Under the pieces are notes generated by a model. The model did not search any database and was not told the origin of the DNA. It saw only the letters and a list, made by a program, of their open reading frames with translations. This document shows positions 10,599 through 18,878 of a stretch of 64,000 nt of DNA, piece by piece (the first letter of the stretch is position 1; each line of letters starts with the position of its first letter). Source of the stretch: Granulicella sp. 5B5 (GTDB lineage: Bacteria; Acidobacteriota; Terriglobia; Terriglobales; Acidobacteriaceae); contig NZ_CP046444.1 of assembly GCF_014083945.1 (NCBI RefSeq), positions 744,001 to 808,000 on the forward strand. Direction: 5' to 3'. Both the position numbers and the translations under genes were made by a program.

Positions 10599-11276
10599 TG
10601 GCGCACCCGGAGGGTGTGCCACACTAGCCACCATCTGCTGCGCCAGCACATCCAGCGGGTTCCGCAGATACCGCGTCGCCTCCACATGCCCCTCATGCAT
10701 CGCCTGCGTCACCGCCGCGCAAGCAATCAGATCAGACCTGTACTTCGGAAAGATAATCCCAGCTGAAGGAGCCCCCACTTGGTGCCCCGCGCGCCCAATC
10801 CGCTGCAGCCCGCTCGCCACGCTCGGCGGGGCCTCAATCTGAATCACCAGGTCCACCGCGCCCATATCAATGCCCAGCTCCAGCGACGACGTGCACACCA
10901 GCGCCTTCAGCCTTCCCGCCTTCAGCAGCTCCTCAATCTCGCTCCTCTGCACGGCAGCCAGCGACCCATGATGAGCGCGTGCAATCGGCTCCCCTGCCAG
11001 CTCATTGATCGCTCCTGCCAGCCGCTCCGCCACCCGCCGCGCGTTCACAAAGATCAGCGTCGACGTCCGCTCCCGCACAATCTCCAGCAGCCGCGGATGG
11101 ATCGACTGCCAGATAGACGTCCGCTTCGGCCCTTGACTGGCCGCCCCACTTGGCAGTTCGTCCATCTCGCCGAGCTTCGCCATGTCCTCCACCGGCACCT
11201 CAACACGAATCTCCAGCACCTTCCGCGCCCCGGCATTCACAATCGTCACCGGCCGAAACCGCACCCCCGCCTCAAC

Positions 11277-11311
11277 CTCTACTCCCTGCTCCCTACTCCC
11301 CATTCCCTGTT
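11277..11311 (-). repeat. Heptamer array in lhr, site 2
   Basis: Imperfect seven-base units encode EQGMGSREQGVE. The reading phase is the same as at the other three lhr sites. Confidence 0.9.
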
Positions 11312-11775
11312 CCTCGGCCCCGCCGAGGAACCTTGCCACCTCCTCCAGCGGCCGCTGCGTCGCGCTCAATCCAATCCTCTGGATCGGCTTACCGCCACTG
11401 GCTGTAACCATCGCCTCCAGCCGTTCCAGCGACAGCATCATATGCGCGCCGCGCTTGGTCGGCACCAGTGCATGGATCTCGTCGATGATCACCGTCTCCA
11501 CACTCCGCAGCGCGTTCCCTGCATCGCTCGTCAGCAGCAGGTACAGCGACTCCGGCGTCGTAATCAGGATCTCCCCCGGCCGCCGCTTGAACTGCGCGCG
11601 CTCCTTCGGACTCGTGTCCCCCGTGCGGACTGAGATCGTCGGCACATGCACCGCCACACCCTCGCGCTCGGCCATGTTGGCTATGCCCGCCAGCGGCGAC
11701 CGCAGGTTCCGCTCCACATCCACCGCCAGCGCCTTCAGCGGCGAAATATACACCACCTTGCACCCCGCCAGCTCT

Positions 11776-11811
11776 TCTACTCCCTGCTCCCTATTCCCTA
11801 CTCCCTGCCTC
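11776..11811 (-). repeat. Heptamer array in lhr, site 1
   Basis: Imperfect seven-base units encode QRQGVGNREQGVEE, between Walker A and the next helicase motif (KVVYISPLKAL). Confidence 0.9.
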
Positions 11812-12213
11812 TGAAGCATCAGCCGGTCCAGGCACCACAAAAACGCCGTCAGCGTCTTCCCCGTCCCCGTAGGAGCCAGAATCAGCGTCGAGTCCCCCCG
11901 AGCGATCGCCGGCCACCCTTCCCGCTGCGGTGCCGTCGCGCTGGAGAACACCTCCAGGAACCACCGCTGCGTTACAGGATGAAACAGTGCCAGCGCGTCT
12001 CTTCCCGCCCTGTCCTCGCGCGAGCCGTCCAAGGAGCCCGTTTTGGCATTTCTTCGCTGCTTTGGCGGATGCACCTCACCCACCAACGGCCCCTTTGGGC
12101 TCCCAGGCACCCCTGCCCGCTTCCCCGACGCCTTGTCGCCCCTCGGCATAAGCCTTTATCCTACTGCGCTCCAGCATCCGTCTTCCGTCATCTCTGCCAC
12201 AACCACGATTGCC

Positions 12214-12234
12214 AGCCCGGCATCTTGCCGGGCT
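12214..12234 (+). terminator. Short GC hairpin upstream of cdd
   Basis: AGCCCGGCA and TGCCGGGCT form a nine-pair stem with a TCT loop, followed by TCATTGTTT. It lies in the divergent gap between lhr and cdd. No plus-strand gene precedes it, so a terminator role is uncertain. Confidence 0.35.
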
Positions 12235-12309
12235 TCATTGTTTCAGTCCCATCCGCACATCTCCGCTCACGATTTATTTCTTCGTCCCCGTTGTTCGGGT
12301 TCCGCCATT

Positions 12310-12353
12310 AACCCTAATCGGCTGCGGATCTTAGCCCTAAAATAGGGGAGGGT
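12310..12353 (+). repeat. R5 repeat (CGGCTGCGGATC...GGGGAGGG), copy 1
   Basis: The core AATCGGCTGCGGATC is followed by TTAG, an A-rich stretch and GGGGAGGG. Other copies are at 18733-18778 (inverted) and 51730-51775. This copy ends about 60 bases before cdd. Confidence 0.75.
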
Positions 12354-12399
12354 CACAGCCTCGCGGTGCCCTCGTATTGCCTCAGGTCAGCGAACCAGC

Positions 12400-12405
12400 T
12401 ACGCT
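12400..12405 (+). promoter_or_regulatory. Putative -10 box (TACGCT) for cdd, leaderless start
   Basis: TACGCT is nine bases before the cdd ATG, and no ribosome site lies between them. This suggests a transcript that begins at or next to the start codon. Confidence 0.4.
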
Positions 12406-12414
12406 AGACAGCTC

Positions 12415-12858
12415 ATGCCCACGGTCGACCAATCCGTCGCTCTCACCCCCAGCGAACTTCATCGCCTCCGCGAGCTCGCCACCTCCGCCGCCGAGCACTC
12501 GTACTCGCCTTACAGCCACTTCCGAGTCGGCGCGGCCCTGCTGCTCACCAACGGCGCTACCGTCACCGGCTGCAACGTCGAGAACGCCTCCTACCGCCTC
12601 ACCAGCTGCGCCGAGCAGGCCGCCATTGCCCGCGCCGTCGCCGAATACGGCCCCGCCATCCGCCTCCGCGCCGTCGCCATCGCCAACCTCAACGGCTCCG
12701 CCTCCATGCCCTGCGGCGCCTGCCGCCAGACCCTCGCCGAGTTCGGCGCCGACGACACCCTCGTCCTCTACCCAGGGGAGGGCGGCCACCCCGCCCAAAC
12801 CACCCTCGGCACCCTCATCCCCCACGCCTTCCGCGGCAAATTCATCCAGGAAGCCTAG
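12415..12858 (+). CDS. cdd: Cytidine deaminase
   Basis: This enzyme hydrolyses cytidine and deoxycytidine to uridine and deoxyuridine in pyrimidine salvage. The 147-residue length is that of the small tetrameric type. The zinc site is complete: NVENASY, then CAEQAAI (Cys ligand and catalytic Glu), then PCGACRQ with the two further Cys ligands. The ATG at 12415 has a TACGCT -10-like box nine bases upstream and no Shine-Dalgarno sequence, so it may be leaderless. It is followed 31 bases later by the pyrimidine phosphorylase gene, which uses its product. The two probably form one operon. Confidence 0.95.
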   Translation: MPTVDQSVALTPSELHRLRELATSAAEHSYSPYSHFRVGAALLLTNGATVTGCNVENASYRLTSCAEQAAIARAVAEYGPAIRLRAVAIANLNGSASMPCGACRQTLAEFGADDTLVLYPGEGGHPAQTTLGTLIPHAFRGKFIQEA

Positions 12859-12889
12859 CCTCCAAATCGCTCCCCTCCTTCAGAGATCC

Positions 12890-14290
12890 ATGATCCACTC
12901 ACTCGATATCATCCTCGCCAAACGCGACGGCCACGAGCTCACCACCGAGCAGATTCAGCACCTCGTCCGCACCGTGGTCCTCTACGGCGAGCAGCAGCTC
13001 GCAACTCAACGCGGCGAGATGCCTCAACCACTCGCGCCCAACGACCGCATCACCGAAGCCCAGCTCGGCAGTCTGCTCATGGCCATCTTCCAGCGCGGCC
13101 TAACCCTCCGTGAGACCGCCGACCTCACCACCGCCATGCGCTACTCCGGCGAGACCTTCGACACCCAACCGCTCCACACCTTCTCCGTCGACAAGCACTC
13201 CACCGGCGGCGTCGGCGACAAGACCTCCCTGCTCATCGCCCCCATCGTCGCCGCCGCGGGCCTCGAAGGCACGCCCAGCATCTCGGTCCCCATGATCAGT
13301 GGCCGCAGCCTCGGCCACACTGGCGGCACTCTCGACAAGCTCGAAACCATCCCCAGCTTCAACACCCAGCTCTCGCTGCCGCAGATGATGCAGGTTCTTC
13401 GCGACTGCCATGCCGTCCTTGTAGGTCAGACCCCACGCCTTGTCCCCGCCGACCGCATCCTCTACGCCATGCGCGACCACACCGGCACCGTCGAGTCCCC
13501 CTACCTCATCTGCGCCAGCATCATGAGCAAGAAGCTCGCCGAAGACCTCAACGGCCTCGTTCTCGATGTCAAAGTAGGCTCCGGCGCCTTCATGCCCACC
13601 TACGAAGCCTCAAAGTACCTGGCCGAGCTCATGGTCTCCACCGGCGAACATAGCGGCACACGCACCGCCGCCCTGCTCACATCCATGAACGAGCCTCTGG
13701 GCCGCTTTTCCGGCAACTGGGTTGAAGTATGGGAGTGCGTCGACATCCTGCAGGGCCGCCGCCACCCCATGTCCGCAGACCTCATCACACTATCCAACGC
13801 ACTCAGCGGCTGGATGCTATATCTCGCCGGTAAGTCCGCATCACCGGAAGCCGGCGCACAGCTCGCTGACAAGCTCCTGCGCTCAGGCGCTGCCTACAAA
13901 AGCTGGCTACAGCTCGTCGCGGCCCATGGTGGTGATACCAGCGTCTTCACCGATCCGGTAGCCTTCCACCGTCCCACCGCTACATGCGTCCTAAAAGCCC
14001 GGCGAGACGGCTACCTCGTCAGCATGGATTGCAAGCAGGTTGGCTGGGCAGTCCAACGCCTCGGTGCAGGCCGCGCAAAACCGGGTGATGCTGTCAGCGT
14101 GCACGCGGGCCTTGAATCCCACGCAAAGATCGGCGATAGACTCACCGCCGGTCAGCCCATCTTCACGCTCTACAGCGAGGACGAATCGCTCCTCAACGAG
14201 CCTTACGCAATGCTGGAAGACACCCTCGCCATCGAGCCGCACGCACCAAAGCTGGAGCCGCTCATCCGAGAGGTCATTACCAGCTGCTAG
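12890..14290 (+). CDS. Pyrimidine-nucleoside (thymidine) phosphorylase
   Basis: This enzyme cleaves uridine, deoxyuridine or thymidine with phosphate to the base and (deoxy)ribose 1-phosphate. The 466-residue product has the alpha domain, KHSTGGVGDKTSL (phosphate site, near 100), SGRSLGHTGGTLDKLE (near 138) and the C-terminal beta domain. The frame is open far upstream of 12890, but only this ATG, next to a GGAGGG-free CTCCTTCAGAG leader, gives the family's MIHSLDIILAKRDG start; upstream codons overlap cdd in another frame. It follows cdd closely. The name could be pdp or deoA depending on substrate. Confidence 0.93.
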   Translation: MIHSLDIILAKRDGHELTTEQIQHLVRTVVLYGEQQLATQRGEMPQPLAPNDRITEAQLGSLLMAIFQRGLTLRETADLTTAMRYSGETFDTQPLHTFSVDKHSTGGVGDKTSLLIAPIVAAAGLEGTPSISVPMISGRSLGHTGGTLDKLETIPSFNTQLSLPQMMQVLRDCHAVLVGQTPRLVPADRILYAMRDHTGTVESPYLICASIMSKKLAEDLNGLVLDVKVGSGAFMPTYEASKYLAELMVSTGEHSGTRTAALLTSMNEPLGRFSGNWVEVWECVDILQGRRHPMSADLITLSNALSGWMLYLAGKSASPEAGAQLADKLLRSGAAYKSWLQLVAAHGGDTSVFTDPVAFHRPTATCVLKARRDGYLVSMDCKQVGWAVQRLGAGRAKPGDAVSVHAGLESHAKIGDRLTAGQPIFTLYSEDESLLNEPYAMLEDTLAIEPHAPKLEPLIREVITSC

Positions 14291-14700
14291 TTCTTCTTTG
14301 CCTGCATATACTGCGCGACACTCTTCTCCCAATCCAACACTGCACCGGTATGGGCTGAACTATGGCGCCGTGTATTGCGGTTCTCTGCTCCTGCAGCGAG
14401 CATTTCAGGGGCGGCCTCAGGCTGCGCTTTTACCTCTACCGGAGCAGGCACTCCCTCTGGCCGGAACGAACGCGGCAGTTCGCTCTCTTTGTACTCAACA
14501 CCTTCGGAAGCGAGCCGCTTTGCTGTTTGCGCCAGGGGTTCGCGCTTGGTTGCGATCTTCCGTGCAGCGGCATCGCGCGCCGCTTCGGTCTCGAACGTGT
14601 CGTACTTCAACAGGTGGGCCAACCGACGGTCGAGAAGGTCAATCTCCGCATGGAGAGTCTTCAACTGATATTTGCCTTCTAAATTGGGTGTGCTCGTCAT
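14287..14700 (-). CDS. Conserved hypothetical protein, charged and helical
   Basis: I do not recognise this 137-residue protein. It is rich in Lys, Glu, Arg and Ala, with likely helices at residues 10-70 (KTLHAEIDLLDRRLAHLLKY, then AARDAAARKIATKR) and a disordered Pro/Ala/Glu middle. It ends with a second short helix (DWEKSVAQYMQAKKN). There is no signal peptide or membrane segment. Its stop codon overlaps the stop of the converging phosphorylase gene. Codon use is less C-ending than in its neighbours. Confidence 0.6.
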   Translation of the reverse strand: MTSTPNLEGKYQLKTLHAEIDLLDRRLAHLLKYDTFETEAARDAAARKIATKREPLAQTAKRLASEGVEYKESELPRSFRPEGVPAPVEVKAQPEAAPEMLAAGAENRNTRRHSSAHTGAVLDWEKSVAQYMQAKKN

Positions 14701-14862
14701 GGTGGCTCCGTCGTCCTCTTCGGACGCAACGTGCTAGCTGTCAGCTCAATCCTGCATCATTGGATCAAGGCCTTCAGGTAAAGGGAGAAGAAGATTAGCG
14801 GCCGTTACATACGTCCGCATACTTTACTATTAGATGCACAGCAAACCCAGCGCGAAAAACAC

Positions 14863-14892
14863 AAAGAGCGACTCCCTTGGGAATCGCTCTTT
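14863..14892 (-). terminator. Intrinsic terminator of the cold-shock gene
   Basis: An AAAGAGCGA...TCGCTCTTT inverted repeat lies just downstream of the cspA-like stop. On the minus strand it is followed by a GTGTTTTTCG tract. Confidence 0.8.
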
Positions 14893-14910
14893 GCTCGTTT
14901 CTGCAATCTC

Positions 14911-15111
14911 TTACAGAGCTTGAACGTTCTCAGCCTGCCAGCCCTTGGGGCCCTTCACGACGTTGAACTGTACGCGCTGGCCTTCCTGGAGGGTGCGGAA
15001 GCCATTGGACTGAATCGCGGTGTGGTGCACGAACACGTCATCGCCGCTCTCGCGGCTGACGAATCCGAAACCCTTCGCGTCATTGAACCACTTCACTGTG
15101 CCGGTTTCCAT
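14911..15111 (-). CDS. Cold-shock domain protein (CspA family)
   Basis: This 66-residue single-stranded nucleic acid-binding protein starts [18 protein letters not shown]. It has RNP1 (KGFGFV) and RNP2-like (DVFVHHTAI) motifs and the usual C-terminal [10 protein letters not shown]. The chosen ATG has GAGGAA about nine bases upstream. The frame stays open a further 37 codons, but that part has no CSD features and more likely lies in the long untranslated leader that cspA-type genes often have. A strong terminator follows at 14863-14892, so it is probably monocistronic. Confidence 0.95.
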   Translation of the reverse strand: METGTVKWFNDAKGFGFVSRESGDDVFVHHTAIQSNGFRTLQEGQRVQFNVVKGPKGWQAENVQAL

Positions 15112-15335
15112 CTTGTTTGTTCCTCTTAATGCAATGTACCGCTGAACGCATTGTTGGTGATTTTGCGTGTAGAGCAGTGCTGCCGGAACATGCAAGACGA
15201 CCAAAATTATTCGAACGACCATACTCAGTGTACCACTTTCCCACCACAGTCACCCGGCACTCTGGCTCAAATCCCCGCAACCCGCTACACTTTCCCGATA
15301 TAGCTCATCCAGCCGACGGCATTGGAGACACTCAT

Positions 15336-16598
15336 TTGGCACGGTTTACGGGACTGCTCGGCCTTCTTGTCTTTCTCGGCGTCGCATACGCCCTCTCCAC
15401 AGACCGCCGCGCCATCCGCTGGCGCACCGTCGCCTGGGGTCTCGGTCTCCAGCTCCTCTTCGCCTTCCTTGTGCTCAAGGTCAGCATCGGTCAGGTCATC
15501 CTTGCCAAAGGCTCCGCCGCCGTCACCGCCCTCTTAGGCCACGCCGCCGACGGCTCAACGATGGTCTTCGGCACCCTCGGCGATCCTCACAGTCCGCTTG
15601 CCGTCTTCGCCTTCTCCGTGCTGCCCACCATCATCTTCGTCTCGGCGCTCTTTGCGATGCTCTATCACCTTGGCATCATGCAGAAGGTCATCCGCCTCGT
15701 AGCCTGGCTCATGCAGCGCACCATGGGCACCTCTGGCGCCGAGTCCACCAACGTCGCCGCCAGCATCTTCATGGGCCAGACCGAAGCCCCGCTCACCATC
15801 CGCCCCTTCCTCGGCGACGCCACCCGCTCCGAGCTCATGACCATCATGACCTCCGGCATGGCCCATGTCTCCGGCGGCATTATGGCCGCCTACATCCTCT
15901 TCGGCATCCGCGCGCAGGACCTCCTCTCAGCCGTCATCATGACCGCTCCCGGCACCATCCTCATCGCCAAAATGCTCGTCCCCGAAACCGAAGTCCCCGC
16001 CACCCTCGGCACCGTAAAGATGCCGCCCAACGAAGAGCACTCCAACGAAAACCTCATCGGCAGCATCGCGCGCGGCACCATCGACGGCGGCAACCTCGCC
16101 TGGAACGTCGCCATCATGCTCATCAGCTTCCTCGCGATCGTCGGCCTCATCAACGCCATCATGCTCTGGATCTCGAACGGCCTCTGGACAGTCCACATGC
16201 CCGGAACAGCCCACGGCATCCCCTTCCCGCACTCGCTCGGCAACGCGCTCGGCTTCCTTTGCGCACCCGTCGCGTGGCTCATCGGCATCCCCTGGCACGA
16301 CGCCCCTATCGTCGGCAACCTCATCGGCACCCGCGCCGTGCTCAATGAGTTCATCGCTTACAACCAGCTTGGAGTGCTCGCCCGCACCCACGCCATCTCC
16401 ACGCGCACGCTCGCCATCGCCACCTTCGCCCTCTGCGGATTCGCCAACCTCGGCTCCGTCGGCATGCAGATCGGCGGCATCGGCGCCCTCATCCCCCACC
16501 GCCGCAACGAGCTCGCCAAGCTCGGCCTGCGTGCCATGCTCGCCGGCACCATGGCCAACCTCATGTCCGCCAGTATCGTCTCCATGTTGATCAAATAG
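15336..16598 (+). CDS. nupC: Concentrative nucleoside transporter (NupC/CNT family)
   Basis: This inner-membrane nucleoside symporter has 420 residues and 9-10 hydrophobic segments. CNT signatures are SGAESTNVAASIFMGQTEAP (near 145) and the late FALCGFANLGSVGMQIGG (near 365). The frame is open from 15117, but only a TTG at 15336 gives a family-length protein beginning MARFTGLLGLLVF, and GGAGA lies about eight bases before it. Its place between the cdd/phosphorylase pair and pnp/udk supports a role in nucleoside uptake for salvage. Confidence 0.92.
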   Translation: MARFTGLLGLLVFLGVAYALSTDRRAIRWRTVAWGLGLQLLFAFLVLKVSIGQVILAKGSAAVTALLGHAADGSTMVFGTLGDPHSPLAVFAFSVLPTIIFVSALFAMLYHLGIMQKVIRLVAWLMQRTMGTSGAESTNVAASIFMGQTEAPLTIRPFLGDATRSELMTIMTSGMAHVSGGIMAAYILFGIRAQDLLSAVIMTAPGTILIAKMLVPETEVPATLGTVKMPPNEEHSNENLIGSIARGTIDGGNLAWNVAIMLISFLAIVGLINAIMLWISNGLWTVHMPGTAHGIPFPHSLGNALGFLCAPVAWLIGIPWHDAPIVGNLIGTRAVLNEFIAYNQLGVLARTHAISTRTLAIATFALCGFANLGSVGMQIGGIGALIPHRRNELAKLGLRAMLAGTMANLMSASIVSMLIK

Positions 16599-16620
16599 CC
16601 GATCGCCGATTTCCAGACAC

Positions 16621-17163
16621 CTAAACAGTCAACGCCCGATAATCCACCTCATCGGCAATCGTGCGATGCACAAACCGCCGCACGATCATCCCATCGCGAA
16701 TGAAGAACACCCCGGGCATCTGGCTTCCATCGTTCTGAATCCTGCCAAAGCCATGCTTGCGTAGCCCGCCGTTCAGCCAGCCCATCCACACCTTCGGTTT
16801 GAAGAAGTGCGAAAACGCGTTTGTGCGCAACAGTCCAAACGTCGCGTCCTGATAGATCCTCGCCTCCGGATCGTAAACCCGCTCCACCTCACCGAGTCCG
16901 TAGTAATTGAAGTGCGCCTTCGCAATCTCCGGTGTTCCCAGGTGTACAAACACAGGCCGCACACCGCGCTCTGCCAGTTCATCCTTTAGCTCGGCAACAT
17001 CACTTATCGTCTTTCGGCAGAACGTGCAGCCAAAGTGCCGCAAAAAGACCAGCAGCACCGGCGAAGCCTCGACCAGCGCCAGCAGGTTTGCGCCGGATTC
17101 CGTCTCTACCGAAGCCAGAATCCCCTCCACCTCACTCCTCTCCGCCATACCCAGTCCTTTCAC
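16621..17163 (-). CDS. Peroxiredoxin-like (AhpC/TSA, SelL-type) thioredoxin-fold protein
   Basis: This 180-residue thioredoxin-fold protein has a CTFC (CxxC) motif near residue 46, in the context VFLRHFGCTFCRKT. It belongs to the AhpC/TSA-related group that often replaces the usual peroxiredoxin cysteine arrangement with CxxC. The start may be at 17163 or at the Met five codons in (17148, MAERSEVE). It converges with nupC and is divergent from pnp, with a very short shared promoter gap. It has no signal peptide. The substrate is unknown. Confidence 0.75.
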   Translation of the reverse strand: MKGLGMAERSEVEGILASVETESGANLLALVEASPVLLVFLRHFGCTFCRKTISDVAELKDELAERGVRPVFVHLGTPEIAKAHFNYYGLGEVERVYDPEARIYQDATFGLLRTNAFSHFFKPKVWMGWLNGGLRKHGFGRIQNDGSQMPGVFFIRDGMIVRRFVHRTIADEVDYRALTV

Positions 17164-17173
17164 GACGATGCAA

Positions 17174-17179
17174 TACTAT
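17174..17179 (+). promoter_or_regulatory. Putative -10 box (TACTAT) for pnp, leaderless start
   Basis: TACTAT lies six bases before the ATG at 17186 and downstream of an earlier in-frame ATG (17168). If used, it makes 17186 the true, leaderless start. Confidence 0.4.
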
Positions 17180-17185
17180 CCACCT

Positions 17186-18052
17186 ATGTCCGATCAGTAC
17201 ACCCGCGCCCGCGCTGCCGCCGACTTCATCCGCTCCCGCTTCGCTGACACCCCAGTCCTCGGCATCATCCTCGGCTCCGGCCTCGGCAACTTCGCCACTC
17301 ACGTCGAGAACGCCATAGCCATCGCCTACAGCGAGATCCCCGGCTGGCCGCTCTCCACCGTCGTCGGCCACAGCGGCAAGCTCGTGCTCGGCACCATCGG
17401 CGGCGTCTGCGTCGCAGTCATGCAGGGCCGGGTCCACGCCTACGAAGGCTACTCCATGGCAGAGGTCACCTTTCCCACTCGCGTTCTCGGTCTGCTCGGC
17501 TGCACCAAGCTCATCGTCACCAATGCCGCCGGCGGCATCAACGCCAGCTACTCAGAAGGCACGCTCGTCAACATCACCGACCACATCAACCTCACCGGAA
17601 CCAACGCAGCGCTCGGCCCCAACGAGCCTCGCTTCGGCCTCGTCCCCGGCACCGGCGAGCGCTTCTTCGACATGAGCACTGCCTACTCCCCGCGGTTTCG
17701 TTCCATCGCCCACGCCGAGGCCGAAAGCCAGCAGATCAACCTCCGCGACGGCGTCTACCTCGCCGTCCTCGGCCCCAGCTTTGAGACCCCCGCCGAGATC
17801 CGAGCGTTCCGCACCCTCGGCGCAGACCTCGTCGGCATGTCCACCGTCCACGAGGTCATCGTCGCCCGCCACATGGGCATGGAGGTTCTCGGCTTCTCCC
17901 TCGTCACCAACATGGCCGCTGGCGTAGTCGACAAAACTATCCACCACGAAGACGTCATGGAGATCGGCAAACGCGTCGAAGCCGAGTTCACCACGCTGCT
18001 CAAGGCGCTCATCCCGCAGATCGCGCAGTTCTTGCCCCCGATCGGGCACTAG
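17186..18052 (+). CDS. Purine-nucleoside phosphorylase (trimeric class I)
   Basis: This enzyme phosphorolyses inosine and guanosine to the base and ribose 1-phosphate. The 288-residue product shows LGSGLGNF (phosphate loop), GHSGKLVLG, GRVHAYEGYSM, TNAAGGIN, the long signature FETPAEIRAFRTLGADLVG, and TNMAAG near the end, as in class I PNPs. An in-frame ATG at 17168 would add six residues (MQYYPP). The -10-like TACTAT between the two ATGs favours 17186. It sits 41 bases before udk and after nupC, so it is part of the salvage cluster. Confidence 0.94.
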   Translation: MSDQYTRARAAADFIRSRFADTPVLGIILGSGLGNFATHVENAIAIAYSEIPGWPLSTVVGHSGKLVLGTIGGVCVAVMQGRVHAYEGYSMAEVTFPTRVLGLLGCTKLIVTNAAGGINASYSEGTLVNITDHINLTGTNAALGPNEPRFGLVPGTGERFFDMSTAYSPRFRSIAHAEAESQQINLRDGVYLAVLGPSFETPAEIRAFRTLGADLVGMSTVHEVIVARHMGMEVLGFSLVTNMAAGVVDKTIHHEDVMEIGKRVEAEFTTLLKALIPQIAQFLPPIGH

Positions 18053-18093
18053 CCACAATCGCAGTCTGGCTCTCAATCAATTAGTCTTTTCAG

Positions 18094-18726
18094 GTGGCTC
18101 CGCACAACGACTTTCAGCGTCCCATCCTTCTCGGCATCGCCGGCTGCTCCGGCTCCGGCAAAACCACGCTCGCCCGCGAGCTCGCAACGCAGCTCGAAGC
18201 CACTCTCTTCCCGCTCGACCTCTACTACCGCGACCTCTCGCGCTTCCCTCTCGACGCACGCCACCACCAGAACTTCGACCATCCCGATTCGCTCGAAAGC
18301 GAGCTCTTCATCGCCCATATCTGCCAGCTCGCCGCCGGCCAGACTATCCAGCGCCCCGTCTACGACTTCGCCTCGCACTCTCGTGTGGCCGGGGCCTTCC
18401 AACTTGTCGCACCCACACGCTTCGTCCTCGTCGAAGGCATCCTGGCCCTCCACTACGACGAGCTCCATCCGCTCTATGACTTCAGCGTCTACGTCGACGC
18501 CCCCAACGAGGTCTGCCTCAACCGTCGCATCTACCGCGACATGCTTGAGCGCGGCCGCACCCGCGAATCGGTCATCGACCAGTTCAACGCCACCGCCAAA
18601 CCCATGGCCGACCTCTACGTGCTGCCCTCTCAGTCCCGGGCCACCATCACCGTCAGCGGCACCGAATCCCTCGACTGGTCCATCGAGCGCATCCTGAACG
18701 CCCTGCGGGAAAGCGGGCTGCTGTAA
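18094..18726 (+). CDS. udk: Uridine kinase
   Basis: This enzyme phosphorylates uridine/cytidine to the monophosphate, completing pyrimidine salvage. The 210-residue P-loop kinase has Walker A GCSGSGKTT (residues 17-25), the substrate loop PLDLYYRDLS, a Walker B-like VLVEGILAL (near 111) and the lid motif RRIYRDMLERGRT. The start is GTG at 18094, just after TTTTCAG, with no strong Shine-Dalgarno sequence; no ATG fits. It is directly downstream of pnp. Length and motif order agree with the family. Confidence 0.93.
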   Translation: MAPHNDFQRPILLGIAGCSGSGKTTLARELATQLEATLFPLDLYYRDLSRFPLDARHHQNFDHPDSLESELFIAHICQLAAGQTIQRPVYDFASHSRVAGAFQLVAPTRFVLVEGILALHYDELHPLYDFSVYVDAPNEVCLNRRIYRDMLERGRTRESVIDQFNATAKPMADLYVLPSQSRATITVSGTESLDWSIERILNALRESGLL

Positions 18727-18732
18727 TCGCCC

Positions 18733-18778
18733 ACCCCTCCCCTCTTTTCCGCCTAAGATCCGCAGCCGAAACGACTTA
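18733..18778 (-). repeat. R5 repeat, copy 2 (inverted)
   Basis: Read on the minus strand it gives TTCGGCTGCGGATCTTAG, then AAAA and GGGGAGGGG, matching the copies at 12310 and 51730. It lies just after the udk stop. Confidence 0.75.
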
Positions 18779-18878
18779 GCGGTGGAACCCAAACATCCGC
18801 ACCTCAGGACGAAATGCGGTCTGATGGCCTGTGCCGGAAGGCGGGATGAACTGGCTCACCCCGCCCTCCGCAGCGTTC

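Larger units (their letters stand above)
7351..12149 (-). pseudogene. lhr: Lhr-type large DEAD/H helicase, broken by one frameshift
   Basis: This is a superfamily 2 DNA helicase linked to repair. The N-terminal part carries Walker A (APTGTGKT), DEIH (IIDEIHAL), SATQ and the motif VI region QRIGRAGH. The C-terminal part (from 10284 down to 7351, 977 residues) holds the winged-helix and Lhr core/DUF4011-like region, giving about 1,600 codons in all, as expected for long Lhr proteins. The reading frame breaks at a CCCC run (10296-10299): one extra G on the coding strand would restore GVFLAGAAKPLRVGELDEE. With that base added the length is exactly 1,600 codons. Four TAGGGAG-type heptamer arrays lie inside the gene and are translated in frame. 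It may be intact in the cell and broken only in this assembly. Confidence 0.85.

Noticed and set aside
8357-11811. Heptamer arrays as a CRISPR array
   Set aside because: Units are seven bases with no spacers, and no cas genes are nearby.
12377-12889. Longer N-terminus for the pyrimidine phosphorylase
   Set aside because: These codons overlap cdd in another frame and are Ser/Pro/Thr-rich noise; family similarity begins at 12890.
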